Positions 16,366 through 24,579 of a stretch of DNA of 64,000 bases are shown here, in pieces; position 1 is the stretch's first letter; every line of letters starts with the position of its first letter. Below the pieces are notes generated by a model that saw only the letters and a program-made list of their open reading frames with translations, searched no databases and was not told the DNA's origin. The position numbers and the translations under genes are program-made. Source of the DNA: Gammaproteobacteria bacterium (GTDB lineage Bacteria; Pseudomonadota; Gammaproteobacteria; Arenicellales; UBA868); the NCBI GenBank assembly GCA_022450155.1, contig JAKUQR010000011.1:38667-102666 (forward strand). The letters run 5' to 3'.

Positions 16366-16394
16366 AGTGTAGAGCGAACCTGGCACTGTGGCAA
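16366..16394 (-). promoter_or_regulatory. Sigma-70-like promoter of the minigene
   Basis: On the minus strand, TTGCCA (16394-16389, 5 of 6 to the -35 consensus) and TACACT (16371-16366, 4 of 6 to the -10 consensus) are separated by exactly 17 bases. Transcription would begin near 16359, leaving about 30 bases of leader before the ATG. Confidence 0.5.
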
Positions 16395-16509
16395 TGGGTG
16401 GGCTGTGTTTCGGTTGGTTGCTATGATGGGAGGGCCTGGAAATCGATTTGGATGATCCAGTGACCAGTACGTGGGCAGTTCGACGACACGGTTACAAAGG
16501 TGAAATTAA

Positions 16510-16848
16510 ATGGCACTTAAACGATATGTGACTGAAATGGGTATGGGGGTGGATGTACATGGCCGAGATTATACGAATGCGGCCCGTCGGGCCGTCTCGG
16601 ATGCAATCCGTCACTCGAGTCTTCATTTTTTTCAGGCGACGAACAAGTCGCGGGAAGACATGCGCATTACGCTGGTTATTGGTGTAACTGAGCCCAGTGC
16701 AGTGGATTCGGAAGCTGTTGCATCAGAGTTGCCGTACGGCTCGGTCACGGTCGAAGTCAGGCCGGGTGGTCTGGAAGTGCCCAATGAAGCTGGCGACGAT
16801 GCAATCGTTATCGCAAATGCTGCTGTTCTGGTATGTTTCGAGGAGTAA
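16510..16848 (+). CDS. Lin0512-family conserved protein
   Basis: A 112-residue protein recognisable by MGMGVDVHGRDYTNAARRAV, DAIRHSSL, and the C-terminal GDDAIVIANAAVLV. These are the hallmarks of the Lin0512 family, a small conserved hypothetical protein with a cyanuric-acid-hydrolase/barbiturase-like repeat appearance but no proven role. Length is normal. The MetE-like gene starts 38 bases downstream on the same strand, so the two probably form an operon. Confidence 0.75.
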   Translation: MALKRYVTEMGMGVDVHGRDYTNAARRAVSDAIRHSSLHFFQATNKSREDMRITLVIGVTEPSAVDSEAVASELPYGSVTVEVRPGGLEVPNEAGDDAIVIANAAVLVCFEE

Positions 16849-16885
16849 CTAAGCGGTCGTTCCGGTGACGGTTAAAACCCGAGTG

Positions 16886-18034
16886 ATGAAAACTTCAACT
16901 GAACGAATTCTTACAACCCATGTCGGCAGTCTGCCCAGGTCGGATAGCCTAGGCGCATTGCTGCATAAGAAAGATCAGGGTGAACCTTATGATCAGCTAG
17001 CGTTCGATCAGTGTGTGTCGGTTGCTGTAGACGAAGTTGTCGCCCGTCAGGTGGCTGCAAAAATAGATCTGGTCAGTGATGGTGAGATGAGCAAGATCAG
17101 TTATGCGACCTATCTCAAGGACCGCTTGAACGGTTTCAATGGTACTGCCCGAGAAAATCGTGCAGCCGGTGATCTGCTGGATTTCATTGGCTATGCGCGT
17201 CGGCTGGTCGAGCAGGGCGGCACAGAGCGCAGCCTGCAGGGCCCCGCCTGTGATGGCCCGCTTTCAGTGCGTGATGACACCGTGCTGCAAAAAGATCTCG
17301 CCAACTTCAGCGCAGCAGTAAAAGCACATCAGCCGATGGAAGGATTTCTGACCGCGTCCTCACCAGGTGTGGTCACGGTATTTCTGCAAAACCAGTACTA
17401 TCCTGACCACGATGCCTACCTTGAAGCGCTGGCGGAAATTCTTAAGGCCGAGTATGAGGCCATTGTTGCATCCGGCGCTATCCTGCAGCTGGACTGCCCT
17501 GACCTCGCCATGGGTCGTCATGTGGTCTATCGGAAAAAATCTGTGGCTGAATTTCGAAAGATCGCGGCCCGGCACATCGAGGTGCTCAACGCTGCTACCA
17601 CAGATATCCCGCCAGAATCGATGCGCCTCCACCTGTGCTGGGGAAACTACTCCGGTCCACATCATCATGACATTGAGCTGTCCGATATTCTTGATCTGGT
17701 GTACACGGCTCGGCCACATGCCATCTCTATCGAGGGTGCAAATCCCCGCCATGGACATGAGTGGACTGTTTTCGATCGCTATCCGCTGCCCGATGGAAAG
17801 ATAATCATTCCAGGTGTGATCGATTCGACCTCCAATTTCATCGAACATCCGGAACTGGTTGCACAGCGGATCTGCGCCTATGCCAGTAAAGTCGGACGTG
17901 AACGCGTCATTGCTGGTGCCGACTGCGGCTTTGCAACCTTTGCAGAGCGACCCGCTGTCGATCCGGACATCGCCTGGGCCAAGCTGGGCGCCCTGGTCGA
18001 AGGTGCTGCCTTGGCCAGTGACCGTTTGTGGTAG
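16886..18034 (+). CDS. Cobalamin-independent methionine-synthase-like methyltransferase (MetE C-terminal type)
   Basis: A 382-residue single-domain relative of the catalytic half of MetE. TTHVGSLPR opens the barrel, SDGEMSKISYATY follows, and zinc ligands appear in RLHLCWGNY (His-x-Cys) and AGADCGFATF (Cys), as in MetE His/Cys/Cys sites. The folate-binding N-terminal half is absent, so the methyl donor may be something other than methyl-tetrahydropteroyl-glutamate. Such archaeal-type or MtxD-like proteins use other carriers or act on thiols. Start ATG 16886 fits the family; GTG 16865 would add 7 residues. Confidence 0.82.
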   Translation: MKTSTERILTTHVGSLPRSDSLGALLHKKDQGEPYDQLAFDQCVSVAVDEVVARQVAAKIDLVSDGEMSKISYATYLKDRLNGFNGTARENRAAGDLLDFIGYARRLVEQGGTERSLQGPACDGPLSVRDDTVLQKDLANFSAAVKAHQPMEGFLTASSPGVVTVFLQNQYYPDHDAYLEALAEILKAEYEAIVASGAILQLDCPDLAMGRHVVYRKKSVAEFRKIAARHIEVLNAATTDIPPESMRLHLCWGNYSGPHHHDIELSDILDLVYTARPHAISIEGANPRHGHEWTVFDRYPLPDGKIIIPGVIDSTSNFIEHPELVAQRICAYASKVGRERVIAGADCGFATFAERPAVDPDIAWAKLGALVEGAALASDRLW

Positions 18035-18142
18035 TTGGGTCGTGTTGAACTGGTATGCTGCGCGATGATATATGACATTACAGCAGTGTCGTGATAATGA
18101 AGAGACAGCACACAGGGTTTCTGAAAGTAGGATCATTAGCAA

Positions 18143-19165
18143 ATGGCAGACCGCATTCCAGTCATTGACCTGGCGCCCATTATCTCGGGTGACCCGGGCG
18201 CAAAGATCAAGGTCGCAATGGAGCTGGGTTCAGCTGCGCAGACGCTGGGTTTTGCTGTCGTCGCCGGGCATGGTATTGACCCGATTATTGGCGCCGAGCT
18301 GCGCGACGCTGCGCTGCGGTTTTTCGATTTGCCGCTGGAAGAAAAATTGGTTATTCGTCGACCGAAGAATGATCAGAATCGGGGCTACATTCCTTATGGA
18401 GAGGAAACGCTTGTTCGCATGGCCGGTGGAAGCAGCCCACCTGATTACAAGGAAGTTTTCGCTATCGGGCCGGATAATATTCCAGATGAACCTTACTTTA
18501 CCGGACCTGGCAGCTACCCGAGTTTTGCGCCCAATCTTTGGCCTGTTGCCCCAATCAATCTACGCTCCTGCATGCTGGCCTACTGGGAAAAGATGGAGGC
18601 TCTCATGCGGACCATCGCCGAGGCTCTGGCGATTTCACTTTCACTTCCGGGTGATACCTTTGCAGATATTCTTGATCACACGCACACCAGTCAGCTCAGG
18701 CTGTTGCACTATCCGGCGGTTAGAGGAGATGCTGAGCCGGGACAGTTGCGGGCCGGGGCGCATACTGATGTTGGTATGATGACCATTCTGCGTAATGATC
18801 CGGTTCCTGGCGGCCTTCAGATCAAAATGCGTGATGGCGGCTGGGCCGACGCACCGGCAGTCGATGATTCGTACATTCTCAATATTGGTGATTTGCTGAT
18901 GCGCTGGAGCAATGATCGGCTTGTCTCTACATCTCACAGAGTAGTGTTACCGCCTGCTGGTGCCGATGAGCTTTCAAGGCGACTTTCAATCGGGTTTTTT
19001 GTCGGACCGCGATACAACGCGATGGTGGAGTGCCTGCCGACCTGCAGTAATCTGGACAATCCGCCGAGATATGCGCCAATTTCGGTACATGACTACCGGA
19101 CGAGCCGCTTTGCAGCCGGTGCCGGTGACAATGAGCCCTATGGGCTTGCGGAAAACGGAGGCTGA
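18143..19165 (+). CDS. Isopenicillin-N-synthase-like Fe(II)/2OG oxygenase
   Basis: A 340-residue oxygenase with an N-terminal DIOX_N region (IPVIDLAPI, GFAVVAGHGI, FFDLPLEEKL) and a C-terminal double-stranded beta-helix. The iron triad is His207 and Asp209 (AHTDVGMMT) and His265 (STSHRVV). Arg280 in RRLSIGFF binds 2-oxoglutarate. The R-x-S pair is present, so 2OG use is likely. Four bases separate its stop from the LLM start, so the two oxygenases are translated together. Substrate unknown; the family ranges from ethylene-forming enzyme to plant-type hydroxylases. Confidence 0.88.
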   Translation: MADRIPVIDLAPIISGDPGAKIKVAMELGSAAQTLGFAVVAGHGIDPIIGAELRDAALRFFDLPLEEKLVIRRPKNDQNRGYIPYGEETLVRMAGGSSPPDYKEVFAIGPDNIPDEPYFTGPGSYPSFAPNLWPVAPINLRSCMLAYWEKMEALMRTIAEALAISLSLPGDTFADILDHTHTSQLRLLHYPAVRGDAEPGQLRAGAHTDVGMMTILRNDPVPGGLQIKMRDGGWADAPAVDDSYILNIGDLLMRWSNDRLVSTSHRVVLPPAGADELSRRLSIGFFVGPRYNAMVECLPTCSNLDNPPRYAPISVHDYRTSRFAAGAGDNEPYGLAENGG

Positions 19166-19169
19166 AGCG

Positions 19170-20264
19170 ATGGAATTTGGGATCTTCAATCTGATGGGAT
19201 ACCGGTATCGGGAAAACTCGACACCGACTCACCGCTTGGTCAAAGAGGCGACCGAACAGACACAGCTTGCTGATGAACTGGGTTACGAAGTTGCTTGGTT
19301 TGCCGAACATCATTTCTCGAATTATTGTGTATGTCCATCGCCCCTGATGATGATCGCGCACTGTGCACCGGTGACCACGCGGATTCGCTTGGGTACGGCA
19401 GTGGTCGTGGTGCCACTGTATGACCCGCCCAGGCTCCTTGCGGAGATTGGTATGGCGGATGCCATGTGTGATGGGCGGTTGGTCCTGGGTATCGGCAGCG
19501 GTTATCAGCCTTATGAATTCGATCGCTTCGGAAAAGACCTGGAGCAGTCGAAAAAAATCATGGAAGAGTTCATGGATATGTTCGATCTTGCCTTCACACG
19601 GGAAACATTCAAGTTCAACGGTGAGTATTTTCAGTTGCCCGAAACACATATCAGCGCGCAGCCGTTGGGGGAAAGACCGGAGGTGTGGCTCGCGGGGGAT
19701 AACCCGGTCCTGCACCGCCTGGCAGCCCGCCGTGGCTACGTACCGTTGTTTACCGGACGGTTGATGGGGCCTGACTATCTGTCAGATATGCGCCGCACGA
19801 TAGAGAAATCGTGGGTCGCTGAAGGTCTTGAACCTGATCAGATGCCGCTTGGCATACAGCGTTTTCTGTGTGTGGTGGACAATCGCCAGGAAGCGTTGGC
19901 GTACGTAGACAACGCCCGGCACCAGATGAGACTCGCTTCCAACTTGCGACGTCGAGAAGAGGTCGTGGATGGCGCAATGCTGATTGAGCAGCCGGCACCC
20001 AACGAGCCCACAATCGACGAGGCCGTCGACAATCTGCTGGTGGGTGATTGTGAAACGATTGCAGAAAGGTTATGCACCGAGATCCGGGTGGCACGTCCCT
20101 CGCATATGATGTTTCACTTTCAGGTCGGCGCATCGTCTTTCAAAAAGGCATTGACATCGATTGAGAAATTCCAGACCCACATAAAGCCGATGGTCGAGAA
20201 AGAACTCGGGCCGTTAACTGAATTGAATAACGGACAGTCTAGCGCGCAGTCGGTTGTTGCTTAG
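19170..20264 (+). CDS. LLM-class flavin-dependent monooxygenase
   Basis: A 364-residue luciferase-like TIM-barrel enzyme. MEFGIFNLMGY starts strand 1; AWFAEHHFSNY carries the active-site His region; IRLGTAVVVVPLYDP and DGRLVLGIGSGYQPYEF follow the bacterial-luciferase pattern. These enzymes use reduced FMN (or F420) to oxidise a substrate with O2. ATG 19170 follows GGAGG by 8 bases and lies 4 bases after the 2OG-oxygenase stop. No flavin reductase is adjacent, but the nitroreductase at 23279 could serve. It ends in a 4-base convergent overlap with the next LLM gene. Confidence 0.9.
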   Translation: MEFGIFNLMGYRYRENSTPTHRLVKEATEQTQLADELGYEVAWFAEHHFSNYCVCPSPLMMIAHCAPVTTRIRLGTAVVVVPLYDPPRLLAEIGMADAMCDGRLVLGIGSGYQPYEFDRFGKDLEQSKKIMEEFMDMFDLAFTRETFKFNGEYFQLPETHISAQPLGERPEVWLAGDNPVLHRLAARRGYVPLFTGRLMGPDYLSDMRRTIEKSWVAEGLEPDQMPLGIQRFLCVVDNRQEALAYVDNARHQMRLASNLRRREEVVDGAMLIEQPAPNEPTIDEAVDNLLVGDCETIAERLCTEIRVARPSHMMFHFQVGASSFKKALTSIEKFQTHIKPMVEKELGPLTELNNGQSSAQSVVA

Positions 20265-21325
20265 GCCGCGGCCTCAATCCGAAAAGCCGGTATCACTTCT
20301 TCGGCAAAAAGGCGCAGGCTTTTCAGTGTATTGTCTATTCCGTAGTACGGCGGATAGTGCAAGACCAGCGACGTAATGCCTGTCATCTCCTGTAACTGTT
20401 GAAGGCGCCGGATCACTGTGTCCGGACTGCCATGTAACAAAGTGGTCTCTGCCAGTTCGTCGTAGTCAAGTTCACCGCCTTGATCTTTTTCGGACACAGC
20501 ACCGAGATAACCGGCCGCGTTTTTGGCCATGAAGTTCTTGATATGGTGTACCAGGCCGGCGGCACTGTCTTCTTTTGCTTTTGCGTCTGATTCGGCGACA
20601 TAGACCCATCGGGCCTGGTCGATGTGACCGCAAGCCGGGTTCCCTCGCCATTTTTCCGGGGCATCGTTCAATGCGGTACGATAAAACTCCGTCTGGATCG
20701 CGACCCTGTCGAAAGCCGGCAGGGTTGACAGCATCAGACCGCAACCATGATGGGCAGCCACACCGATTGAACGGTCGGTTCCGGCTGCAAGGTAGAGGGG
20801 CACGTGGGGCGTCTGCAGGCTTGCAGGAAAAATCTCGTAGTCGCCTGATACATCGAGATTGAAATACTTGCCGTGATGTTTGATTCGACGACTGTGCAGT
20901 GCGTTGAGCACGATCTCGAGTGCCTCCTCCTGAATGTCACGGCGCTCATCAAACGGTACACCCATGCCCTCGAACTCATAGGGGCGGTAGCCTGAACCCA
21001 GGCCCAGAATGAAACGGCCGTCACTCAGAATATCGGCAAACGCAGCGTTCTCAACAACCCGCACCGGGTTATAGAGCGGTAGTGTCATGACTGCGGTACC
21101 GAGTTTGATATGCTCGGTCTGTGCTGCCAGATAGCCGATATAGGTGAAAGGGTCCGGCAGAATGCCATAGCCATTACTGAAATGGTGCTCCGCGATCCAG
21201 GCGATGTCATAACCGAGTCGGTCCGCTTCCAGGATTTCAGCTGTGGTTCGGGCATGGACATCACGATGCGGATAGGGTTCCAGATCGGTATGAGGGTGCG
21301 ATGTAAACAGGACGCCGAAATTCAT
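20261..21325 (-). CDS. LLM-class flavin-dependent monooxygenase
   Basis: A 354-residue LLM enzyme with WIAEHHFSNGYG, IKLGTAVMTLPLYNP and DGRFILGLGSGYRPYEFEG in order. It resembles the convergent neighbour at 19170 in the EHHFSN and GSGYxPYEF motifs, which suggests an old duplication, although the two differ elsewhere. It lies convergent to that gene with TAG and TAA stop codons overlapping by 4 bases. Its start faces the phytanoyl-CoA-dioxygenase-like gene, and a divergent promoter region of about 150 bases lies between them. Cofactor (FMN or F420) not determinable. Confidence 0.9.
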   Translation of the reverse strand: MNFGVLFTSHPHTDLEPYPHRDVHARTTAEILEADRLGYDIAWIAEHHFSNGYGILPDPFTYIGYLAAQTEHIKLGTAVMTLPLYNPVRVVENAAFADILSDGRFILGLGSGYRPYEFEGMGVPFDERRDIQEEALEIVLNALHSRRIKHHGKYFNLDVSGDYEIFPASLQTPHVPLYLAAGTDRSIGVAAHHGCGLMLSTLPAFDRVAIQTEFYRTALNDAPEKWRGNPACGHIDQARWVYVAESDAKAKEDSAAGLVHHIKNFMAKNAAGYLGAVSEKDQGGELDYDELAETTLLHGSPDTVIRRLQQLQEMTGITSLVLHYPPYYGIDNTLKSLRLFAEEVIPAFRIEAAA

Positions 21326-21481
21326 CTTCGTGTTACCTCCGCTGATCCGGGCTCGCGGGCAGTCTGATTATTGCCTAGACAGGTAGAGTCAAGTCGGTGA
21401 CTCGATCTCATTAGAGCACACCTGTAGACGGTGTACAATTTATCCTGTATCCCCTGTAGATGTGCAGTGTTAAGGTCATTT

Positions 21482-22309
21482 ATGATGAGCAGAACAGACG
21501 TGGCAGTGTCTAAAGCGAGTATCGAAGACTTTCAGGTCGAAGGTGTGGTTCTGTTGAGAGATGTTTTTACACCCTGGGTCGAAGGCGTACGCGAGGCGAT
21601 AGAGCAGAATAAGCGTAATCCGAGCTGGCGGGAACGGACTTACCGACCCGAAGAAGGCGGAGAAAGTGAGTTCTTCCAGGATTACTGTGTCTGGTCAAAG
21701 TTTGCAGGGTATCGCGCAGTGGTTGAGTCGTCACCGATGGCCCAGATCGCTGCACAGCTGATGCGTTCGTACACAGCCCGCATTTTTCACGATCATATCC
21801 TTGTTAAAGAGCCCGGTAACGCGGTTGTCACCCCCTGGCACCATGATCAGCCGTATTACCTGGTTGAGGGATCTCAGTCTGTGAGCTTCTGGGTACCGGT
21901 CGACCCGGTTTCAAGGGACCGCAGCATCGAGTATGTCGCCGGGTCACATCGCTGGGGCAAGGACTTCACCCCAAAGCGCTTTGACGGAACGGATTTGTAT
22001 GCCAATGATCAGAATGAAGGGATGCCTGATATTGATGCCGATCGCGAGGCATTTGACATACGCGGTTGGGCCGTAGAGCCCGGTGATGCGATTGCCTTTA
22101 ATTTCCGTACACTGCACGGTGCTCCAGGGAATCATTCTCCTGCTAGAAGAAGAGTAGTTTCAGTTCGCTGGGTGGGTGATGATGCCACATTTGTTAAACG
22201 GCCAGGCAAGACATCACCAGATTTCCCTGATCTCGACTACGAAGATGGTATGCCCTTTGAGGGTGAAGATTTTCCGGTGCTTTACCGTAACTCCGGTGCT
22301 TTACTGTAA
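21482..22309 (+). CDS. Phytanoyl-CoA-dioxygenase (PhyH)-family Fe(II)/2OG oxygenase
   Basis: A 275-residue non-haem iron oxygenase. The iron ligands are His120 and Asp122 in TPWHHDQPYY and His212 in RTLHGAPGN, with the 2OG-binding Arg about ten residues later in ARRRVVSVRW. The YVAGSHRWG segment is a family hallmark. The start is ATG 21482 or 21485; an upstream GTG in frame is not supported. It sits 14 bases before the PanB-like gene, with which it surely forms an operon. Substrate unknown. Confidence 0.9.
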   Translation: MMSRTDVAVSKASIEDFQVEGVVLLRDVFTPWVEGVREAIEQNKRNPSWRERTYRPEEGGESEFFQDYCVWSKFAGYRAVVESSPMAQIAAQLMRSYTARIFHDHILVKEPGNAVVTPWHHDQPYYLVEGSQSVSFWVPVDPVSRDRSIEYVAGSHRWGKDFTPKRFDGTDLYANDQNEGMPDIDADREAFDIRGWAVEPGDAIAFNFRTLHGAPGNHSPARRRVVSVRWVGDDATFVKRPGKTSPDFPDLDYEDGMPFEGEDFPVLYRNSGALL

Positions 22310-22323
22310 CCAGGAGAAAATCC

Positions 22324-23226
22324 ATGGCGAGCCATGCAACAGGTGATGGCGGTATCCCACCCAGAGATGCCACCAAGCGGGGGTTGAAACGCATCATGAC
22401 GCTGGGTGGCGCCTACGGCACCCGAAACTACACCGTAAAGGATCTGCGCGATCAGAAGGGTCATAAGGTGCTGGTCGAAACGCTGCCGTTTTCAGTTGAA
22501 GAAGCCGTAGCGGCTGAAGAGGCTGGTATAGACACCATGAAGGTACGGTTTGACCCTTCACACCCCGACCTCGCTGCAGCAATCCGGCGTGCAGCACCCA
22601 ACACATTCATGGCATTTTCCGTGCCTCTGGTTGCGGCTGCCAGTGAAGCCGATGCGGTGCGGTTGGCCTACGATGCGATGGCGATGGGTGCAGATGCGAT
22701 CATGTGCCAATGGAGCCCGCGTTTTGTGAGTGCAGCGGCTGAAGGAGGTGTGCCAGTACAGGGCCATGCGGGGCTGGTGCCGAGGAAAAGTACCTGGACC
22801 GGGGGTCTGCGAGCTGTGGGCAAGACACTCGAAGAAGCGATGTGGGTTTATCAGGAGATCAAGGCACTGGAAGACGCCGGGGCATACGCGGTTGAGATCG
22901 AAGTGATACCCGAAAAACTTCTGACCGAGATCAGTAAGCGAACCACCTTGTTGACTTCGTCTATCGGCGCCGGTAGCGGCGGCGATATTCAGTTTCTGTT
23001 TGCCGAGGACATTCTCGGCAATAACCCACCACCATACCCAAGGCATTCTAAACAGTATAGACAGCTGTACAAGATGACACAGGAGATGCAGGCCGAACGA
23101 GTAACTGGATTTAAGGAATTTATCGATGATGTTCAGCAGAGCCGGTTTCCAGAGCCTATACATGTGATTGATGCACCCGATGATTTGATTGAGACCTTTA
23201 CGCACGCAGTAGATCATGCTGAGTAA
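22324..23226 (+). CDS. PanB-like (ketopantoate hydroxymethyltransferase fold) protein
   Basis: A 300-residue barrel of the PEP-mutase/KPHMT superfamily. VPVQGHAGLVPRKSTWTGG matches the PanB VxGHxGLTPQ motif, and IEVIPEKLLTEISKRTTLL with SIGAGSGGDIQ matches its ExVPxxLaxxIt and GIGAG segments. The PanB active site is not kept: Asp84 is replaced by Ser (FMAFSVPL) and the Lys112/Glu114 region reads IMCQWS; only the Asp45 and Glu181 positions look conserved. So ketopantoate formation is unlikely, and a lyase or transferase on another 2-oxo acid is more likely. Located between a PhyH oxygenase (14 bases) and a nitroreductase (52 bases), same strand. Confidence 0.72.
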   Translation: MASHATGDGGIPPRDATKRGLKRIMTLGGAYGTRNYTVKDLRDQKGHKVLVETLPFSVEEAVAAEEAGIDTMKVRFDPSHPDLAAAIRRAAPNTFMAFSVPLVAAASEADAVRLAYDAMAMGADAIMCQWSPRFVSAAAEGGVPVQGHAGLVPRKSTWTGGLRAVGKTLEEAMWVYQEIKALEDAGAYAVEIEVIPEKLLTEISKRTTLLTSSIGAGSGGDIQFLFAEDILGNNPPPYPRHSKQYRQLYKMTQEMQAERVTGFKEFIDDVQQSRFPEPIHVIDAPDDLIETFTHAVDHAE

Positions 23227-23278
23227 CCCGGGATCAGCTGACTAAAAAAGGGCCACCAACAGTAGAAGGGGATAATCG

Positions 23279-23947
23279 ATGGAACTTTACGACACGATGA
23301 GAACGACTTTTGCGGCCCGGGATTACACTGGTGACGCTGTACCGGATGCGGTGTTGTATAAGATCCTGGAGAATGCTCGATTCTCACCCAGTGGTGGGAA
23401 TCGGCAAGGCAATCGAGTTATTGTAGTCAGAGACTTAACGAAACGTAAACAGATCGCCGAGCTCGTGGAACCAGCAGCCAAACACTACACCGCCCAGGGA
23501 AAAGTTGGGGAAGGGCCATGGAACAGCGTCATTCCGACCAAGGTGACTCCTGAGGAAATCGAAGCGACGCCAGCACCTTCAAGACTGATTGAACCGTACA
23601 CATCCGCCGATGTGGTGCTGATCGTTGTCGTCGACTTGAAGGTGGTCGCCTCAACCGATCAGCACCTTGATCGAGTTGGTGTGATCAGCGGAGCATCGAT
23701 CTATCCTTTTGTCTGGAACATACTGATGGCAGCCCGTCATGAAGGATTCGGCGGCACGATCACGACCCTGGCTGCTGCTGCTGAATCAGAGGTTCAGGCA
23801 CTCTTCAATATTCCGACTGAGTTTGCGGTCGCTGCGGTAATTCCTCTGGGTCGGCCGGTCAAGCAACTCACGAAACTTAAGCGCCTGCCCGTCGAGGAGA
23901 TGGTGACTCGTGAGCAGTTCGACGGTGAACCCTTCGGGATCAACTGA
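23279..23947 (+). CDS. Nitroreductase-family flavoprotein
   Basis: A 222-residue FMN-dependent oxidoreductase. Typical nitroreductase features are the N-terminal YDTMRTTFAARDY, the FSPSGGNRQGNRVIVV phosphate-binding loop and the FGGTIT strand. Members reduce nitro groups, quinones, enones or flavins with NAD(P)H. In this context it may supply reduced flavin to the nearby LLM enzymes or act in the same pathway as the PhyH and PanB-like proteins just upstream (inference). Convergent with the DUF385-type gene. Confidence 0.87.
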   Translation: MELYDTMRTTFAARDYTGDAVPDAVLYKILENARFSPSGGNRQGNRVIVVRDLTKRKQIAELVEPAAKHYTAQGKVGEGPWNSVIPTKVTPEEIEATPAPSRLIEPYTSADVVLIVVVDLKVVASTDQHLDRVGVISGASIYPFVWNILMAARHEGFGGTITTLAAAAESEVQALFNIPTEFAVAAVIPLGRPVKQLTKLKRLPVEEMVTREQFDGEPFGIN

Positions 23948-24005
23948 ATGTCATCAATCTGCGGCTTGAGAAAATTGAGCAACTGATTGGCAATAAGCAG
24001 CAGAA

Positions 24006-24461
24006 TCAGGTAATTTTCTCCAGGATCACGACCGGAATTTCCCGCTCTGTTTTTTCTTGGTAGTCCGCATAGGGCGGGTAGATCCCAACCATTTTATTCC
24101 AGATGGCTTCGCGTTCCTCATCTTTTGCGACACGTGTTCGGGCCTTAAAAATATCATCGATCACCTGCACAGTGACTTCGTTCTGTGCCATCAGATTGTG
24201 GTACCAGCCGGGGTGTCTGGAGGCGCCACCTTTTGATGCGATGACAACATAGTCGCTACCGGTCCGGTCGTAAATCAGTGGCATGATGGACTCATCGCCG
24301 GTTCGGCGTCCACGTGTTGTCAGCAACAGTGTGGGCACCGGGCCGGTGCTGCCAGGTCTTTTGGCGTCCCACATATGGCCGGCAGCAGGATCAGTCTGGT
24401 ACTGTTTTCGATGGTTGGCAATCCAACCGTCAGTGCTTGCTTGTTTGATGGGGTCAGTCAT
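24006..24461 (-). CDS. DUF385/F420-dependent (DDN-like) nitroreductase-family protein
   Basis: A 151-residue split-barrel flavin/F420-binding protein. The pattern LLLTTRGRRTG, MPLIYDRTGSDYVVIASKGG, and HPGWYHNLMAQ is characteristic of the deazaflavin-dependent nitroreductase family. F420 is common in actinobacteria but rare in gammaproteobacteria; in proteobacteria such homologues may use another flavin. It is a single gene. Confidence 0.82.
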   Translation of the reverse strand: MTDPIKQASTDGWIANHRKQYQTDPAAGHMWDAKRPGSTGPVPTLLLTTRGRRTGDESIMPLIYDRTGSDYVVIASKGGASRHPGWYHNLMAQNEVTVQVIDDIFKARTRVAKDEEREAIWNKMVGIYPPYADYQEKTEREIPVVILEKIT

Positions 24462-24579
24462 GATCGGGTTCCTCAGTTGTCAATCATCCAGACGGTTGCA
24501 CTGAAGTATAGAAGATACCTGCCAATGGCTCGCAATAGAGATAGAAGCTATACAATGGCGCCCCTCTGGACTCTGGCCA

